Assembly: GCA_027924585.1 (NCBI GenBank)
Contig: BSBM01000372.1
Location: 5,997,001-6,061,000, forward strand
Origin: Larix kaempferi
Taxonomy: Eukaryota; Streptophyta; Pinopsida; Pinales; Pinaceae
DNA length: 64,000 nt
Direction: 5' to 3'
Part shown: positions 10,046 to 20,718 of the stretch, piece after piece
How positions within the stretch are numbered: position 1 is the first letter of the stretch
Layout of the letters: every line of letters begins with the position of its first letter
Program-made: the position numbers and the translations under genes
Notes under the pieces: model-generated
What the model saw: the letters and a program-made list of their open reading frames with translations, nothing else
Databases searched by the model: none
What the model was told of the DNA's origin: nothing

Positions 10046-11863
10046 CACGGGGGGTTCGCTAGCGAGGCAATATCATATCACGTCCATTCATATTGGGGGT
10101 TTGAATACGCTTAAAAATCTCAAAAATATATTTCCATGTATTAAGGGGTCAAGGGGGGGTTTTAATTTGACATAGTAATATAAATATTGGGGGTTATTTT
10201 ATTTGGGTGGGCTAAGGTATAACCTCCAAATTGTGGGATGGATTCATACCTCCAAATCATGGGCTCAATTCATACCCACCTAAAACTTAAGGACCCTCCA
10301 TTTTTATTTGATATTGTTTATGATCATAAGTTTGCATAAATATGATAATAATGTACCAATGATAATATCGATGGAAGTCTCTTTGGATTACTATCCTTGA
10401 GAAATCCTCATTTAATAGCTTATTTAGGCTTGGTTTGAATTGATGTTATATTGTTTTTCATCTTTAAGTTACAATATGTAGCTAATTGGGAGTTCCAAAT
10501 ATGAACAATTGTATTGTATTTTTTGTAGGCATTCAAGTAAAAAATCTAACTCTTCATTTTTTAGGTCGTGGTTCAGGTGGGTATTGATATTCAATCAAAC
10601 CTTGCTCCATGACAACCAAGAAAAGTGAGATCAATCTTTCTTGGCTCACTGGAACCAAGAAAAGTTAGATCAATCTTTCTTGACTAATTATTTCTTTGAA
10701 CTTTTTGTATTCTTCTTTAAGATTTTCACATTCTCAATTAGGACTAGTTGTTAGATTGAGTTATATTTGCCACATTCATAATTGTAATTTCAATTCTTAT
10801 ATGCAAGGGATCCGTCTTAATATTGTATTGGAAATGACATGAACATAGATGAAAATCTAAATCCTTATTTGCATACCCTATGTGTTATCGTTACCATGAA
10901 ATTGTATCATATAAGTTTCACCATCTGTGTATCTTATAACTATTGCATGCTTGAAACCTAACGATGGATATTTTTCTCTAACCTGTAAAGATTTAAAAAA
11001 AACTAGATATAACCCAAGAAAATATAACTAAATGTTGTTAATTCCCTTGATTGCAAGAATAAATGTAGAGATAGTGGAGGAAATTCATGTATTGCATCTT
11101 GTGAATGATCCAAATCCAAGCTATGCACATGATCATATGGTGTTATTATAATGTAAGAGGAATTTTTCTATGTTCATTTGGGTTCAAACATCAATGATGT
11201 TTTTTTTGATAGGAAGGTAGGGGACTCCATCCACGAAAGGGTTTAAATTTTGCATTTTTATGGAGTTTAATTTATTAAGCTTATAGACAACATGGTCTCT
11301 CTATGGCTATACTTATATTTACATGATATAAAATTGGCAGATTGGCAGGCTGTGTTGTGAAACATCTGCAATTCTCATCTTTTATAAGAATTGCACTAAC
11401 TCTTGGACTATTAGCCTTTTACATTCTTTGTTGTGTTGATCTCTTGACTAGGTTTCCTTTTACACATTTTTCCTTCCCAATACTATTTTGTTGGGTCTTC
11501 AACTATCAAACACTACAAATTGATTAGCCACCCCTACAATCCTGATGGGATCATTATTAACATTATATTATTATTTTATTTAGCATCATGTTTTCTTATA
11601 CTAAGATGTGTTAGGGTTCCTATTTGTTACAACTTGATTTAATATGATATAAAGGGGGTGTTAAAAATAGGTTGATAAAAATGGGTACATACAATATTTG
11701 GTGAAACTAGGGGTTTTCTTAATTACAAAGGAATATTGGGAAGGGGGGGTCAACAATAAAATTTTATGAGGAATTTTCCAATATTTAGTGAAATTAGGGA
11801 TATTATTTAATATCATGCGAACGATCGTGTTATGTAACAAGTTGACAGAGTGAACCCCCCGTG
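10046..11863. mobile_element. terminal-inverted-repeat DNA transposon, 1.8 kb, non-autonomous
   Basis: The element begins CACGGGGGGTTC and ends with its exact reverse complement GAACCCCCCGTG, a perfect 12-bp terminal inverted repeat. GTTGCCTC flanks it on both sides (10038-10045 and 11864-11871). An 8-bp duplication fits the hAT superfamily. A 9-bp reading, GGTTGCCTC with an 11-bp repeat, would fit Mutator-like elements instead. The interior is AT-rich and has no transposase motif. Removing it restores the Copia-2 protease. Its last 230 bp resemble 52740-52981 and 53705-53965. Confidence 0.85.
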
Positions 11864-12681
11864 GTTGCCTCAGAAGAATCATTTTCTTTTGGAGATCTCA
11901 AATATGGGCCTACTATTCACATGGGAGACAACTCTCAGATCTCTGCCAAACGGTTGGGTACAATACATATGGAGCATGGCAAGTTCAAGAATGTTCTTTT
12001 TGTTCCCTCCTTGACATCGAATTTGTTGTTGTTCTTTTTGGATCACCAAAGAAGGTGACTTTTGGTCCCAACACAGTTGAGATTACAGTGATCTCTACTG
12101 GGAAGACTATAGTGAAAGGGTTTGCAAATCATGCCTCCAAGGCATATGATTTCTCTCATTTTCTGCCCTTCTCTCTTCCTACTCCAGAATCTGATGAAGA
12201 TCCAAGTGACTCTTCTTCTAATGAATATGAAGATCTTGATGTTGAGATCAAATTTCAAGAACATTCAGATTCAGATCCAAAACCAACCCATGTTCTCAAT
12301 CCAGAGACAAGGCCAACATGGGCTCACATAGTCCTTGCAACTATTGAGAACACAGTTGAGGATTCATCTACTCACAGAACTACCAGATTTCAGCATCATG
12401 CCAAACTTGCATTATGCCATATACCTCTCCATGAGAGATGCAGCATGATGGTGGGGTCCACTCTTCCATCCCTTGGGAAGACTCATCATGATCCATTCGT
12501 TCTAGTGGCAGAAAGGTTTCCTAAAAGACTTGGTTCGTCCAACACATTCTCTACACAGTGGGAGGCACATCAGAAGACTAGATCCATATCTAGCACCTGC
12601 ATTGGCATCCTACAGAGGATCAGCTTGCCAAGTTTTTTGCAAAAGTTTTCACTGATGAAAACTTCTTCCTTTTATGCTTAG
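11864..12681 (+). pseudogene. copia protease end, linker and RNase H tail fused by deletion (Copia-2)
   Basis: From 11864 the protease core continues (HMGDNSQISAKRLG, VLFVPSLTSNLL). After a frame change at about 12055 come TFGPNTVEI and KAYDFSHFLP, the part before integrase. Next comes a Ser/Asp/Glu-rich linker normally found after integrase, then LALCHIPLHERCSMMVG and DP, which usually precede reverse transcriptase. In another frame, near 12600, WHPTEDQLAKFFAKVFTDE resembles the pol C-terminus. Integrase and reverse transcriptase have been lost in at least two deletions. Confidence 0.75.
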
Positions 12682-12854
12682 TATGATGGTTCTTTGAGTT
12701 ATTTACTGTTCTTTTGAGGGGAGTATTTTTTCCATGAGGTTTTCCCCATTTCCTTGGTTTATGGACAGTTATGTTTTTATTATTATCATTTATTTGATTG
12801 TATGGGTGACCTTTGGTCCTAGTTACCAGGGCCCAAGATGGATTAAGGGGGGGG

Positions 12855-13631
12855 TGTTAGGATATTCCTATACTCCATCCTAGTCCTACCAACATTTTAA
12901 TCATTTTCATTTTTAGTCTTGCATACATTTCTGCATGCAGCATGCATTTTACATGCATGCATCCTAGTCATCAGTCCCAGCACCTAGCCCCCACTTAGCT
13001 AGCCCCAAGATCTTCTCACTGATCAATTTTATCCCTCCTAGTGCTTAGTGCACCCTGCATGTAGTTGCATACATCTCATGCGCCCTCTCTCACCTACCAT
13101 TCAGTTGTACTTCAATTATCTTCAGTTCTTTCCTTGATTTAAGGCTAGACTGACTCTCAACTGACTGTATCACTCCGATGGACCTTTAGTAAGACTAGAC
13201 TACCCATTCTGACTCCAGTTAGCTCCTCATGCGCCCTCCACTGAGCCTCCTTCATTCAGTTAGTGCCAGTTACACTCAGTTACACCTACCACACTCAGTT
13301 AGACTCAGTTTGACTGATGGTTGACAGTTACTTGTGCATTGATGACTCCACTGATGATGATGAAGACTTATAGTTATGCTCTGATGAAACTCCAGTGATC
13401 TTTTGATCTCTCCGTGTAGGCCAATTCGAATTACACCATTGGTATTGGAATCGTGTGCATTGTATCATTACTGTTTTACTATTCTGATTAATGAAACGTG
13501 TGTGAATATTCTACTTCTATCTTAGTTCCATTGAATCTATGTTCTGCTGCACTATTCTTCTTCTATTTTCCTAAATTCTTTCATTGTGAGGTTTACATCC
13601 TCTCTTTGGATCCACTGTGAGGATTTTCACA
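12855..13631 (+). repeat. Copia-2 3' LTR (777 bp)
   Basis: It begins TGTTAGGATATTCC after the polypurine tract AAGGGGGGGG (12845-12854) and aligns with 8173-8927 with scattered changes and small indels. It ends ACA at 13631, followed by the duplication CTATT. Confidence 0.93.
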
Positions 13632-13636
13632 CTATT

Positions 13637-15208
13637 GCCGTTTTTTTGGGATATCAAGAAGACCATAATCCATATGCTATTTACTACATAAGCAAGAACA
13701 TGGATCTTGCTAAGCGCAATTATATGGTGATAGAGAAGGAATTCCTTTCTTTTCTATATGCCATCAATACGTTTCGGCATTATATCACATGTTATCTTAC
13801 TTTTGTACATACTGATCACTCGACTATCAGGTATTTAATGAACAAACCTGTTACCAATGCTAGAGTGACTATGTGGTTACTTCTACTGCATGAATTAAAT
13901 ATTACCATTATTGATAGACCAGGTAAGGAGAATGTTGTTGCATATTTTCTATCTCGAATGAATAATTGTGATGATGATTTACCGGTTGAAAATTCTTTTC
14001 CTAAGGAATATATGTTTGTAGTTTCTATTCATTCACCATGGTATGCAGATATCACTAATTATCTTTATGTAGGGAAGTTACCACCACACTTGTCTAAAAG
14101 AGAAAAGAGAAGGATCATTAAGCAGAGTGCCAGGTATTGTTGGATGGGTGGGTATATCTTTTATATTGGAACTGACCTTGAAATTCGATTATGTGTAAGA
14201 GAAGATGAAATTCACAGCATTTTGAAGGATTGTCATGAGGATCCCTATGGAGTGCATTTTTTCAATAAGAGAACTCGACACAAGATACTTTGTATGGAAT
14301 ATTTTTGGCCCACTCTGTTCCATGATGTGAAAAAGTATGTAAAGGCATGTGATAATTTCCAGAGAATGGGTCAACCTAACAGATTGGATGAAATGTAATT
14401 TCAACCACAGTTGGTGGTCGAGCCTTTTGAGAGATGGGCCCTTGATTTTATAGGGCCTATCAATCCTCCATCAAATAAAAAAACCTATATCTTGGTATAT
14501 ACGAATTATATGACCAAGTGGGTCGAGGCTAAGGCATTGAATAGGGCCACTAAGCAGGATATCTCATATTTCTTGTATGAGAAAATTTTCAGTTGTTTTT
14601 GGGTACCTAAGGAGATAGTTATTGATGGAGGGTCACAGTTTGAATTAGATAATATTGAATAGCTTACACGGAAATACCGCATTTAGCATCGGATAACCTC
14701 ACAATATCATCCACAGGAAAATGGCCAAGTGGAAAGTAACAACAAGGTTATTGAAGCCATCCTCACCAAAAATGTAAGAAGCTATTGTAGGGACTAGGCT
14801 AAAATGCTACTTAAAGCAGTCTGGGCATATCAGACCACATGGAAAAGCACAACATGTTTCTCTCCTTTTGAGATAGTGTATAGTAAGAGTGCTATATTTC
14901 CCATGGAATTTGAAATTAAAACACTGAGAAATGCCTTGGAAGCAAATCTAGATTTGACAGAAGTTTAGAATAATCGGTTGAACCAGCTTAATGAACTGGA
15001 CGAAAATCATTCGTTGTTGTACATCAAACTACTATAATTGAACAACGACATTCAAAATGGCATGATTAATTCATCAAAAATAAAATATTCCAAGAGCGGG
15101 ACTAGGATCTGCTATACAATTCACGTTTCAAGGATTTCAAGGGAAAATTGAGCACAAGGTGGCTAGGGCCTTACATAGTGGATACGGTCTTTGACAATGA
15201 GACTATTC
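13637..15208 (+). pseudogene. gypsy RNase H end and integrase
   Basis: The RNase H frame resumes (AVFLGYQEDHNPYAIYYISKN, FVHTDHSTIRYLM, IIDRPGKENVVA). Integrase follows: a zinc-binding region with FNKRTRHKILCMEYFWPTL and VKACDNFQRMG, then the core LDFIGPINPPS, VIDGGSQFE and, after a TAG, YHPQENGQVE. Integrase joins the DNA copy to the chromosome. The second catalytic Asp falls in IDGGSQF and the Glu in QVE. Stops occur at 14396, 14660 and several later sites. The frame fades into VFDNETIL at the Copia-3 insertion. Confidence 0.85.
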
Positions 15209-15463
15209 TATTGAGTATGATTGTCATTGATGTCAAAAGAAGTTCATTAATGACAAAGGATTAACAAAGAAAGTGATGATATGACATGTATGATGATATG
15301 GCATGTATGATGATATGACATGTATGATGATGTCGCATGTGATGAGGTTTCAAAATCATATGATGGTGTTCTAGTGCTCTCATGAAGTCATTGTTACAAT
15401 TTGACATCATTATGTAAAAGTATGGCAATTTGGTGAAACTCTAGAAATTGACTAAGGATTGAA
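15209..15463 (+). repeat. Copia-3 5' LTR, truncated
   Basis: It matches 19636 to about 19857, then diverges abruptly at about 15463. Inside, an 18-bp unit (GATGATATGACATGTAT) is present in about four copies, against about two in the 3' LTR, so the array changed after insertion. Confidence 0.85.
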
Positions 15464-16450
15464 TTGGTTACTTTGCTTCCAAATGTCCTTATCCCAAACA
15501 AAAAGACGATGATGAGTGCCTTGATAAATGCAAGAAAAACAGAAAGAAGACTTTTATACCATGGTTGACAACTACTCAAATGAGTCTAGTGAAGATGAAG
15601 AAGCAGAAGTCTTATTCACAGGAGTAGAAAATAAAATATCTAAAAAAGTAGTAGAAGGTGTGGTAGATATTAAAGCATAACTTGCAAGTGCCCTCAAATC
15701 ATTAGAAACAATTATTGTTGACTTAAAAATTTAGCTTCAAGAAGCCAAAGAGGTCGAAAACAGTCTAGAACAACAACTCAAGAAAATAGAAGAAAAAGTA
15801 GAAAAGCTCGAAGCTGAAATGATCTTGCTTAGAAAGAAGACTGACAAAGAATACTTTCAATCAAAATTTAAGAGAAACTTAAAAAATCTAGATGAAATCC
15901 TAAGTTGTCAAAGATCATTCAAGAATAAAACTGGACTAGGTTATGACAAAGGAAAGAAGTCATAACAATCCTCTTTCATAAATAAAGAAGGAAATAAAAG
16001 AAGTTATGCCGATGCACTTATGGATCCAATTGTAAAGGAATACAGTAAAAAAAATTCTCACTCTCAAAATAAAAGTAGGGCAGATAATGTGCCAAGCAGA
16101 CATCAACAACTCTTTTTGGGAAATTGTTATGCCTGTAACATTTTGGACATATAGATAGAAATTGTAAAGTAAATGCTCCTATTGGGAAAGGCATTACATC
16201 ACAATCTCTGTTGTATAAGAAGAATCTCACTAGAAGCAATCCAAAAGGAAGAAGTTATAACTCTTTTGCTCCTCTACAGAATTATAGTATAGAATGTTAC
16301 AAATGTGGTAACCTAGGACACATAGCTAGAAATTGTAAACTAGGGATTCCTATGAAGAATGACACCACAAAATATCAAGGCAATGAGGAAAACATGGTTT
16401 GGAAGAAGAAGGAAGATGTGGAATGTTCAATTTCTCTATGCGCAACATAA
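15464..16450 (+). pseudogene. copia gag with coiled coil and two zinc knuckles (Copia-3)
   Basis: The frame from 15561 (MVDNYSNESSEDEEAEVLF) is acidic, then gives a long charged coiled coil (SLEQQLKKIEEKVEKLEAE) with stops near 15678 and 15732. A worn first knuckle, CYAC then after a frameshift FGHIDRNC, lies at about 16127-16166. A complete CX2CX4HX4C knuckle, CYKCGNLGHIARNC, follows at about 16296. Two nucleocapsid knuckles bind RNA in this copia lineage. The N-terminal capsid half is missing because of the deletion at the 5' LTR. Confidence 0.8.
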
Positions 16451-19400
16451 AAACATAATATATGGCGTGTGGAAAGTGGATGCTCAAAACATATGACAGG
16501 AGACCCACACAAATTTATAAGCCTAAAAAGAAATCAAAAAGGAAAAGTCACTTTTGGAGATAATCTATCCTCTAAAATAATTGGGAAGGGTACAATGGCT
16601 CGTAGAGACAAGATGAAAGCTGGAAATGTTTTTCTTGCAAATAAATTAAAACCTAATATTTTAAGTGTGAGACAAACATGTGATCAAGGACACATATGTA
16701 TATTTGATTCCAAGAAGTGTGAAATCAGAAGAAGAGATTCAAGAAAACTTGTGGGGACTGCTGTGAGAACTCCAAGCAATGTGTATATTCTAGAAAATGA
16801 AGAACAATGTTATATGAGTCAAATGAATGAAATTTTTTTGTGGCATAGAAGGATGGGGCACTTGAACTTTGGAAATCTTGTAAATTTTAGTAAGAAGGGA
16901 ACTTTAAGAAATTTACCAAAGATCATAAAACCACCAAACCGCGTTTGTAGACACTATCTTCATGGGAAGCAAACAAGAACAAGATTCAAGGTCAAAGAGC
17001 ATACAACCTCTCAACCATTAGAAATAATTCACACTCATATTTTTGGACCTACAAGGAATAAAAGATTTCAAGGTGAAAATGACTTCATGTTACTAATTGA
17101 TGATTATACAAGGATGACTTTGGTGGAATTTCTTAAACAAAAATCAGAAGCCTTTTTGAAGTTCAAAGCCTTCAAATCACTTGTTGAAAATGAAGCAAAT
17201 ATCAACATTAAATGTCTAAGATCAAATAATGGTGGTGAGTTCATCTCAAATGAATTCAATTATTTTTTTGAAACTCATGGAATCAAGAGGTAGTTTTCAT
17301 CCCCAAAAACTCCTCAACAAAATGGAGTTGTTGAGAGGAAAAACAAGATTGTCCAAGAAGCAACTAGAACTATGCTAAATGAAGCAAAAATTCTAGATGG
17401 ATATTGGAGAGAAGCAATATGTACAACTGTCTATGTACAAAACAAAGGACAACTCAGAGTAAACATCGACAAAACTCCTTATGAGCTATTGTTTGGAAGA
17501 CCAGCTTGAGTTAAATATTTTAGAGTTTTTGGAAGTAAATGCTACAGAAAAAGAGATGATGATAATCTAGGGAACTTTGACTCTAGAACAGATGAAGGCA
17601 TATTTCTTGGATATTGTTACACCAAAAGGGCATATAGATGTCATAATATAAGGTTGCACAAGATCATAGAAAGTGAAAATCTAACTATAGATGACTTTAA
17701 ACCAAGAAGGATACAAATCCAAGAAAGTGTGGATGTTGAAGAAAATAATGATGAAGAAAAAGAGGAAAATTCACAAGAAGAATATATTCTTGAAGAAGAA
17801 GAAGAAGAGAAAGCAGAGAATGAACACTCCCCCAAATCAGACACAAAAACATCGTCCAGACAGGTTCAAAATAATCATCTTGAAAGTCAAATAATTGGTA
17901 ACAAAAATTTAGGAGTTCAAACAAGGAGAAAATTGTTTTATGATGAAGAACAAGCACTACTTTTGATAGTAGAACCCAAAACCTTTAAAGAATCTTGCAA
18001 AAGTGAGGATTGGATCAATGCTATGAATGATGAACTTGATCAAATAGAGAAGAGCCAAACTTGGGAACTTGTCCCAAGACCTAAGGACATGAATGCTATT
18101 GGAACCAAATGGATCTTTAAAAACAAGTTCAATGAGGATGGTGATGTGACAAGGAAAAATGCTAGATTAGTATGCAAGGGATATGCTCAAGTAGAAGGTG
18201 TTGATTTTGAAGAAACCTTTGCACATGTGGCAAGACTTGAAGCCATTAGGATGTTTTTAGCTTTTGCGTGCTACAAGGACTTTAAAGTGTATAAAATGGA
18301 TGTAAAATCTGCATTTCTTAATGGAGAACTTGAAGAAGAAGTATATGTTGAGCAGCCCAAAGGTTTTCTCTTATCAGAAAATAGAGATTATGCTTGCAAA
18401 CTTAAGAAGGAACTCTATGGTCTTAAACAAGCTCCAAGAGCATGGTTCTCAAGACTTGACAAGCGTTTAAAGAAACAAGGATATAAAAGAGGGGCCACTG
18501 ATAGTAATCTATACATAAAGTTTGAAAACAAAAATATGATCATTGTTGTAGTCTACATAGATAATATCATATTTGGAAGTGATCTACAAAGTCCGAGTGT
18601 AAATTTTGCTTCAGAAATGAAGAAGGAATTTGAAATGTCAATGTTGGGGGAACTAACGTTATTTCTAGGTTTACAAGTATCTCAATCATAAAAAGGGATC
18701 TTCATCTCTCAAACTAAGTATATCAAAGAGATGATGAAAAAATTTTAAATGGAAGAATCCAAACCTGTTAGTACTCCTATTGTCATTGGTTGTAAATTGA
18801 GCAAGGATGATGAATCTTTAGAAGTAGATCATACTATGTATAGGTCAATGATTGGTAGTTTATTATTTGTAACAATTACAAGACCAGATGTAATGCAGGC
18901 TATAGGTTTGGTTTCCAGATTCCAATCATCCCCAAAAGAAACACATTTGGATGCAGTAAAAATAATTCTTAGATATCTAAAATGTACTATGGATTATGGA
19001 TTGTGGTATCCAAAAAGCAATAATTTCACTCTAAGGGCATTCACTGATGCAGATTGGGCATGAAGTATTGATGACAGAAAAAGCACTAGTGGAGCAACAT
19101 TTTACTTAGGAAATTTCTTGGTCTCATGACTAAGCAAAAAAAAATCTTCCATTTCACTATTTGCAGCAGAAGCTGAGTATATTGCTGTTGCATCATGTTG
19201 TACACAATTCATTTGGATGAAGCAAACATTGGAATATTTACTTGTAAAATATGAGGATCCCATTGCTATACATTGTGACAATACAAGTGCTATAAACATA
19301 TCCAAAAATCATGCCATCCACTCCAAGACAAAGCACATTCCCATAAAATATCACTTTCTAAGAGACCAAGTGTCACAAAAGGTTGTCAAACTGGAATATG

Positions 19401-19501
19401 TTGATACAAAGGAACATATAGCTGATATCTTCACTAAGCCACTACCCAAAGAAGCATTTCAGCATCTTAGACAACAGTTGGGAGTAATCTCCCTACAGTA
19501 G
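16451..19501 (+). pseudogene. copia pol: protease, integrase, reverse transcriptase, RNase H (Copia-3)
   Basis: One frame runs from 16451 to 19501 with in-frame stops at about 17291, 17507, 18689, 18746, 19061 and 19127 and no frameshift. The protease motif reads ESGCSKHMTG, with Glu where Asp is catalytic. Integrase has LWHRRMGHL, IHTHIFGP (His for the first catalytic Asp), RSNNGGEF (Asn for the second) and NGVVERKN (Glu kept). Reverse transcriptase has [43 protein letters not shown] and YIDNIIFGS, with Asn for one Asp of the usual YVDD. RNase H has TDADWA, KSTSGA, AEAEYIA, HCDNTSA and IFTKPL. The protein is dead by substitution as well as by stops. Confidence 0.93.
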
Positions 19502-19635
19502 ATAAAAGGGAGAAAATACATTATGTCAGGGGAAGACATATTGACAGAGGGATCTGTCAAAAGGAGGCCTTTGTCATTAATGTCAAATGGGGAGAAAATT
19601 GAAGGGTTGTTGTCATCAATGGAAAAGGGGGAGAA

Positions 19636-20050
19636 TGTTGAGTATGATTTTCATTGATGTCGAAAGAAGTTCATTAATGACAAAGGATTAATAAATAAAG
19701 TGATGATATGGCATGCATGATGATGTTCCATGTGTGATGATGTTCCAAAATCATATGATGGTGCTCTAGTGCTCTCATGAAGTCGTTGTTACAATTTGAC
19801 ATCATTATGTAAAAGTATGGCAATTTGGTGAAACTCTAAAAATTGACTAAGGATTGAAAAATTAGTCTAAGTTTCCCTAGTAAAATGCCCACCATATCTA
19901 ATAAGTTAATGATAAAAATTATATGAGTGTGTCAGGATATAGCTTGTTGAAGTGTTTATCTGACCATGGTCGTGTTTTTCCTTAAAGATGCTTGAAGACA
20001 AAGTTATAACTCTACCAAGATGGGGTTTTAGGATGTTTTACTGGTTGGGA
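19636..20050 (+). repeat. Copia-3 3' LTR, 5' portion
   Basis: It begins TGTTGAGTATGATTTTC after a purine tract ending GGGGGAGAA and matches 15209-15463. It continues past the truncation point of the 5' copy to 20050, where the TGTTGGAG start of another LTR interrupts it. Its true end is not identified. Confidence 0.8.
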
Positions 20051-20718
20051 TGTTGGAGTATTCTCACCATCAATTTTATACTTCATGCATTTTTGCATGC
20101 ATTCAGTCATCAGTATGGTAGTCTCCCAACACCTAGTCCTTATTTTGCAGCCCCTAGGAGCCCGTTTCTACTCTATTTTATCCCTCCTAGCCACTGATGC
20201 GCTCTTGTTTTCATCAGTGGAGTACAAGTGCACCCTCTTCCACCTATTTAGGATATTCTTCAGTTAGTTCCATGATTAGTGGATCTCCTCCTTGATCTAA
20301 GGACTGATTACTAGTTTAACTGACTAAACCACTTAGATAGACCTCCAGAGAGACTAGATCAGCTATACTAAATACTGGAAGCTCCTCATGTGCCCATGCA
20401 CTCAGTTAGACTCAATTAGACTCATTTGACTAATTATTTGATTGTTGTGACTACTACCATTGATTTTGGTGATGTCTCCAATGCTATCCAAGCCACACAT
20501 TGAGGAGAATTTGAATGACCTTAGAGGCATTCGAATTGATTTGATTATTCACTATTCAGAGTGCCAACTTACAGCTGATGTATGATACAACAATTTCTAC
20601 CTTTTTTGTGCAATGAGTGATTATTGATTCAACATTTCTTCTTCTCTTCTCTATTATTCTTGAGTGATTTTTAGTGAGTTTTTCTCTAGCTATGTGATCT
20701 CTCCTTTAAAATATCACA
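20051..20718 (+). repeat. copia LTR (Copia-4), 668 bp, left end of an incomplete element
   Basis: It starts TGTTGGAGTATTCTC and ends AAAATATCACA, followed by TGGTGTCAAAGCAG (20719-20732), a variant of the initiator methionine tRNA primer site. It shares blocks with the Copia-2 LTR, such as CATGCATTTTTGCATGCATT, the CCAACACCTAG block and TAGACTCA. It is therefore a 5' LTR. No matching 3' LTR or coding interior is seen, so the element is truncated. Confidence 0.8.

Larger units (their letters stand above)
8173..13631 (+). mobile_element. Copia-2: Ty1/copia element inserted in gypsy RNase H
   Basis: LTRs at 8173-8927 and 12855-13631 start TGTTAG and end ACA, flanked by the 5-bp duplication CTATT (8168-8172, 13632-13636). 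A primer site follows the left LTR and a long G tract precedes the right one. Inside are gag, a protease split by a DNA transposon, the acidic linker that normally joins integrase to reverse transcriptase, and the last residues of RNase H. Integrase and reverse transcriptase are missing, so it is an internally deleted, non-autonomous derivative. Confidence 0.93.
1..15208 (+). mobile_element. Ty3/gypsy retrotransposon (Athila/Tat-like), decayed, split by three copia insertions
   Basis: Gag, protease, reverse transcriptase, RNase H and integrase pieces occur in gypsy order on the + strand. They are interrupted at 506-5296, 8173-13631 and from 15209. Removing the first two insertions with one copy of each 5-bp target duplication joins gag to gag and RNase H to RNase H. 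The PPYPKRLA-type motif before the protease and the FMDDF reverse transcriptase motif suggest the Athila/Tat group; this is a judgement by eye. Many stops and frameshifts make it non-functional. Its 5' LTR lies outside the window and no 3' LTR was found. Confidence 0.85.
15209..20050 (+). mobile_element. Copia-3: Ty1/copia element inserted in gypsy integrase tail
   Basis: The LTR start at 15209 (TATTGAGTATGA) aligns with 19636 (TGTTGAGTATGA). The left LTR is cut to about 255 bp and joined directly to gag, losing the rest of the LTR, the primer site and the gag start. Gag-protease-integrase-reverse transcriptase-RNase H all follow in order. The right LTR runs from 19636 to 20050, where another LTR interrupts it. 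The left flank is TATTC; I could not identify its partner on the right. Confidence 0.88.

Noticed and set aside
11342-11527. 61-codon frame inside the DNA transposon as a transposase piece
   Set aside because: It is hydrophobic and lacks any transposase motif; it looks like a chance frame in AT-rich DNA.
17641-17957. - strand frames rich in Ser and Leu
   Set aside because: They are antisense readings of the acidic linker of Copia-3 pol.
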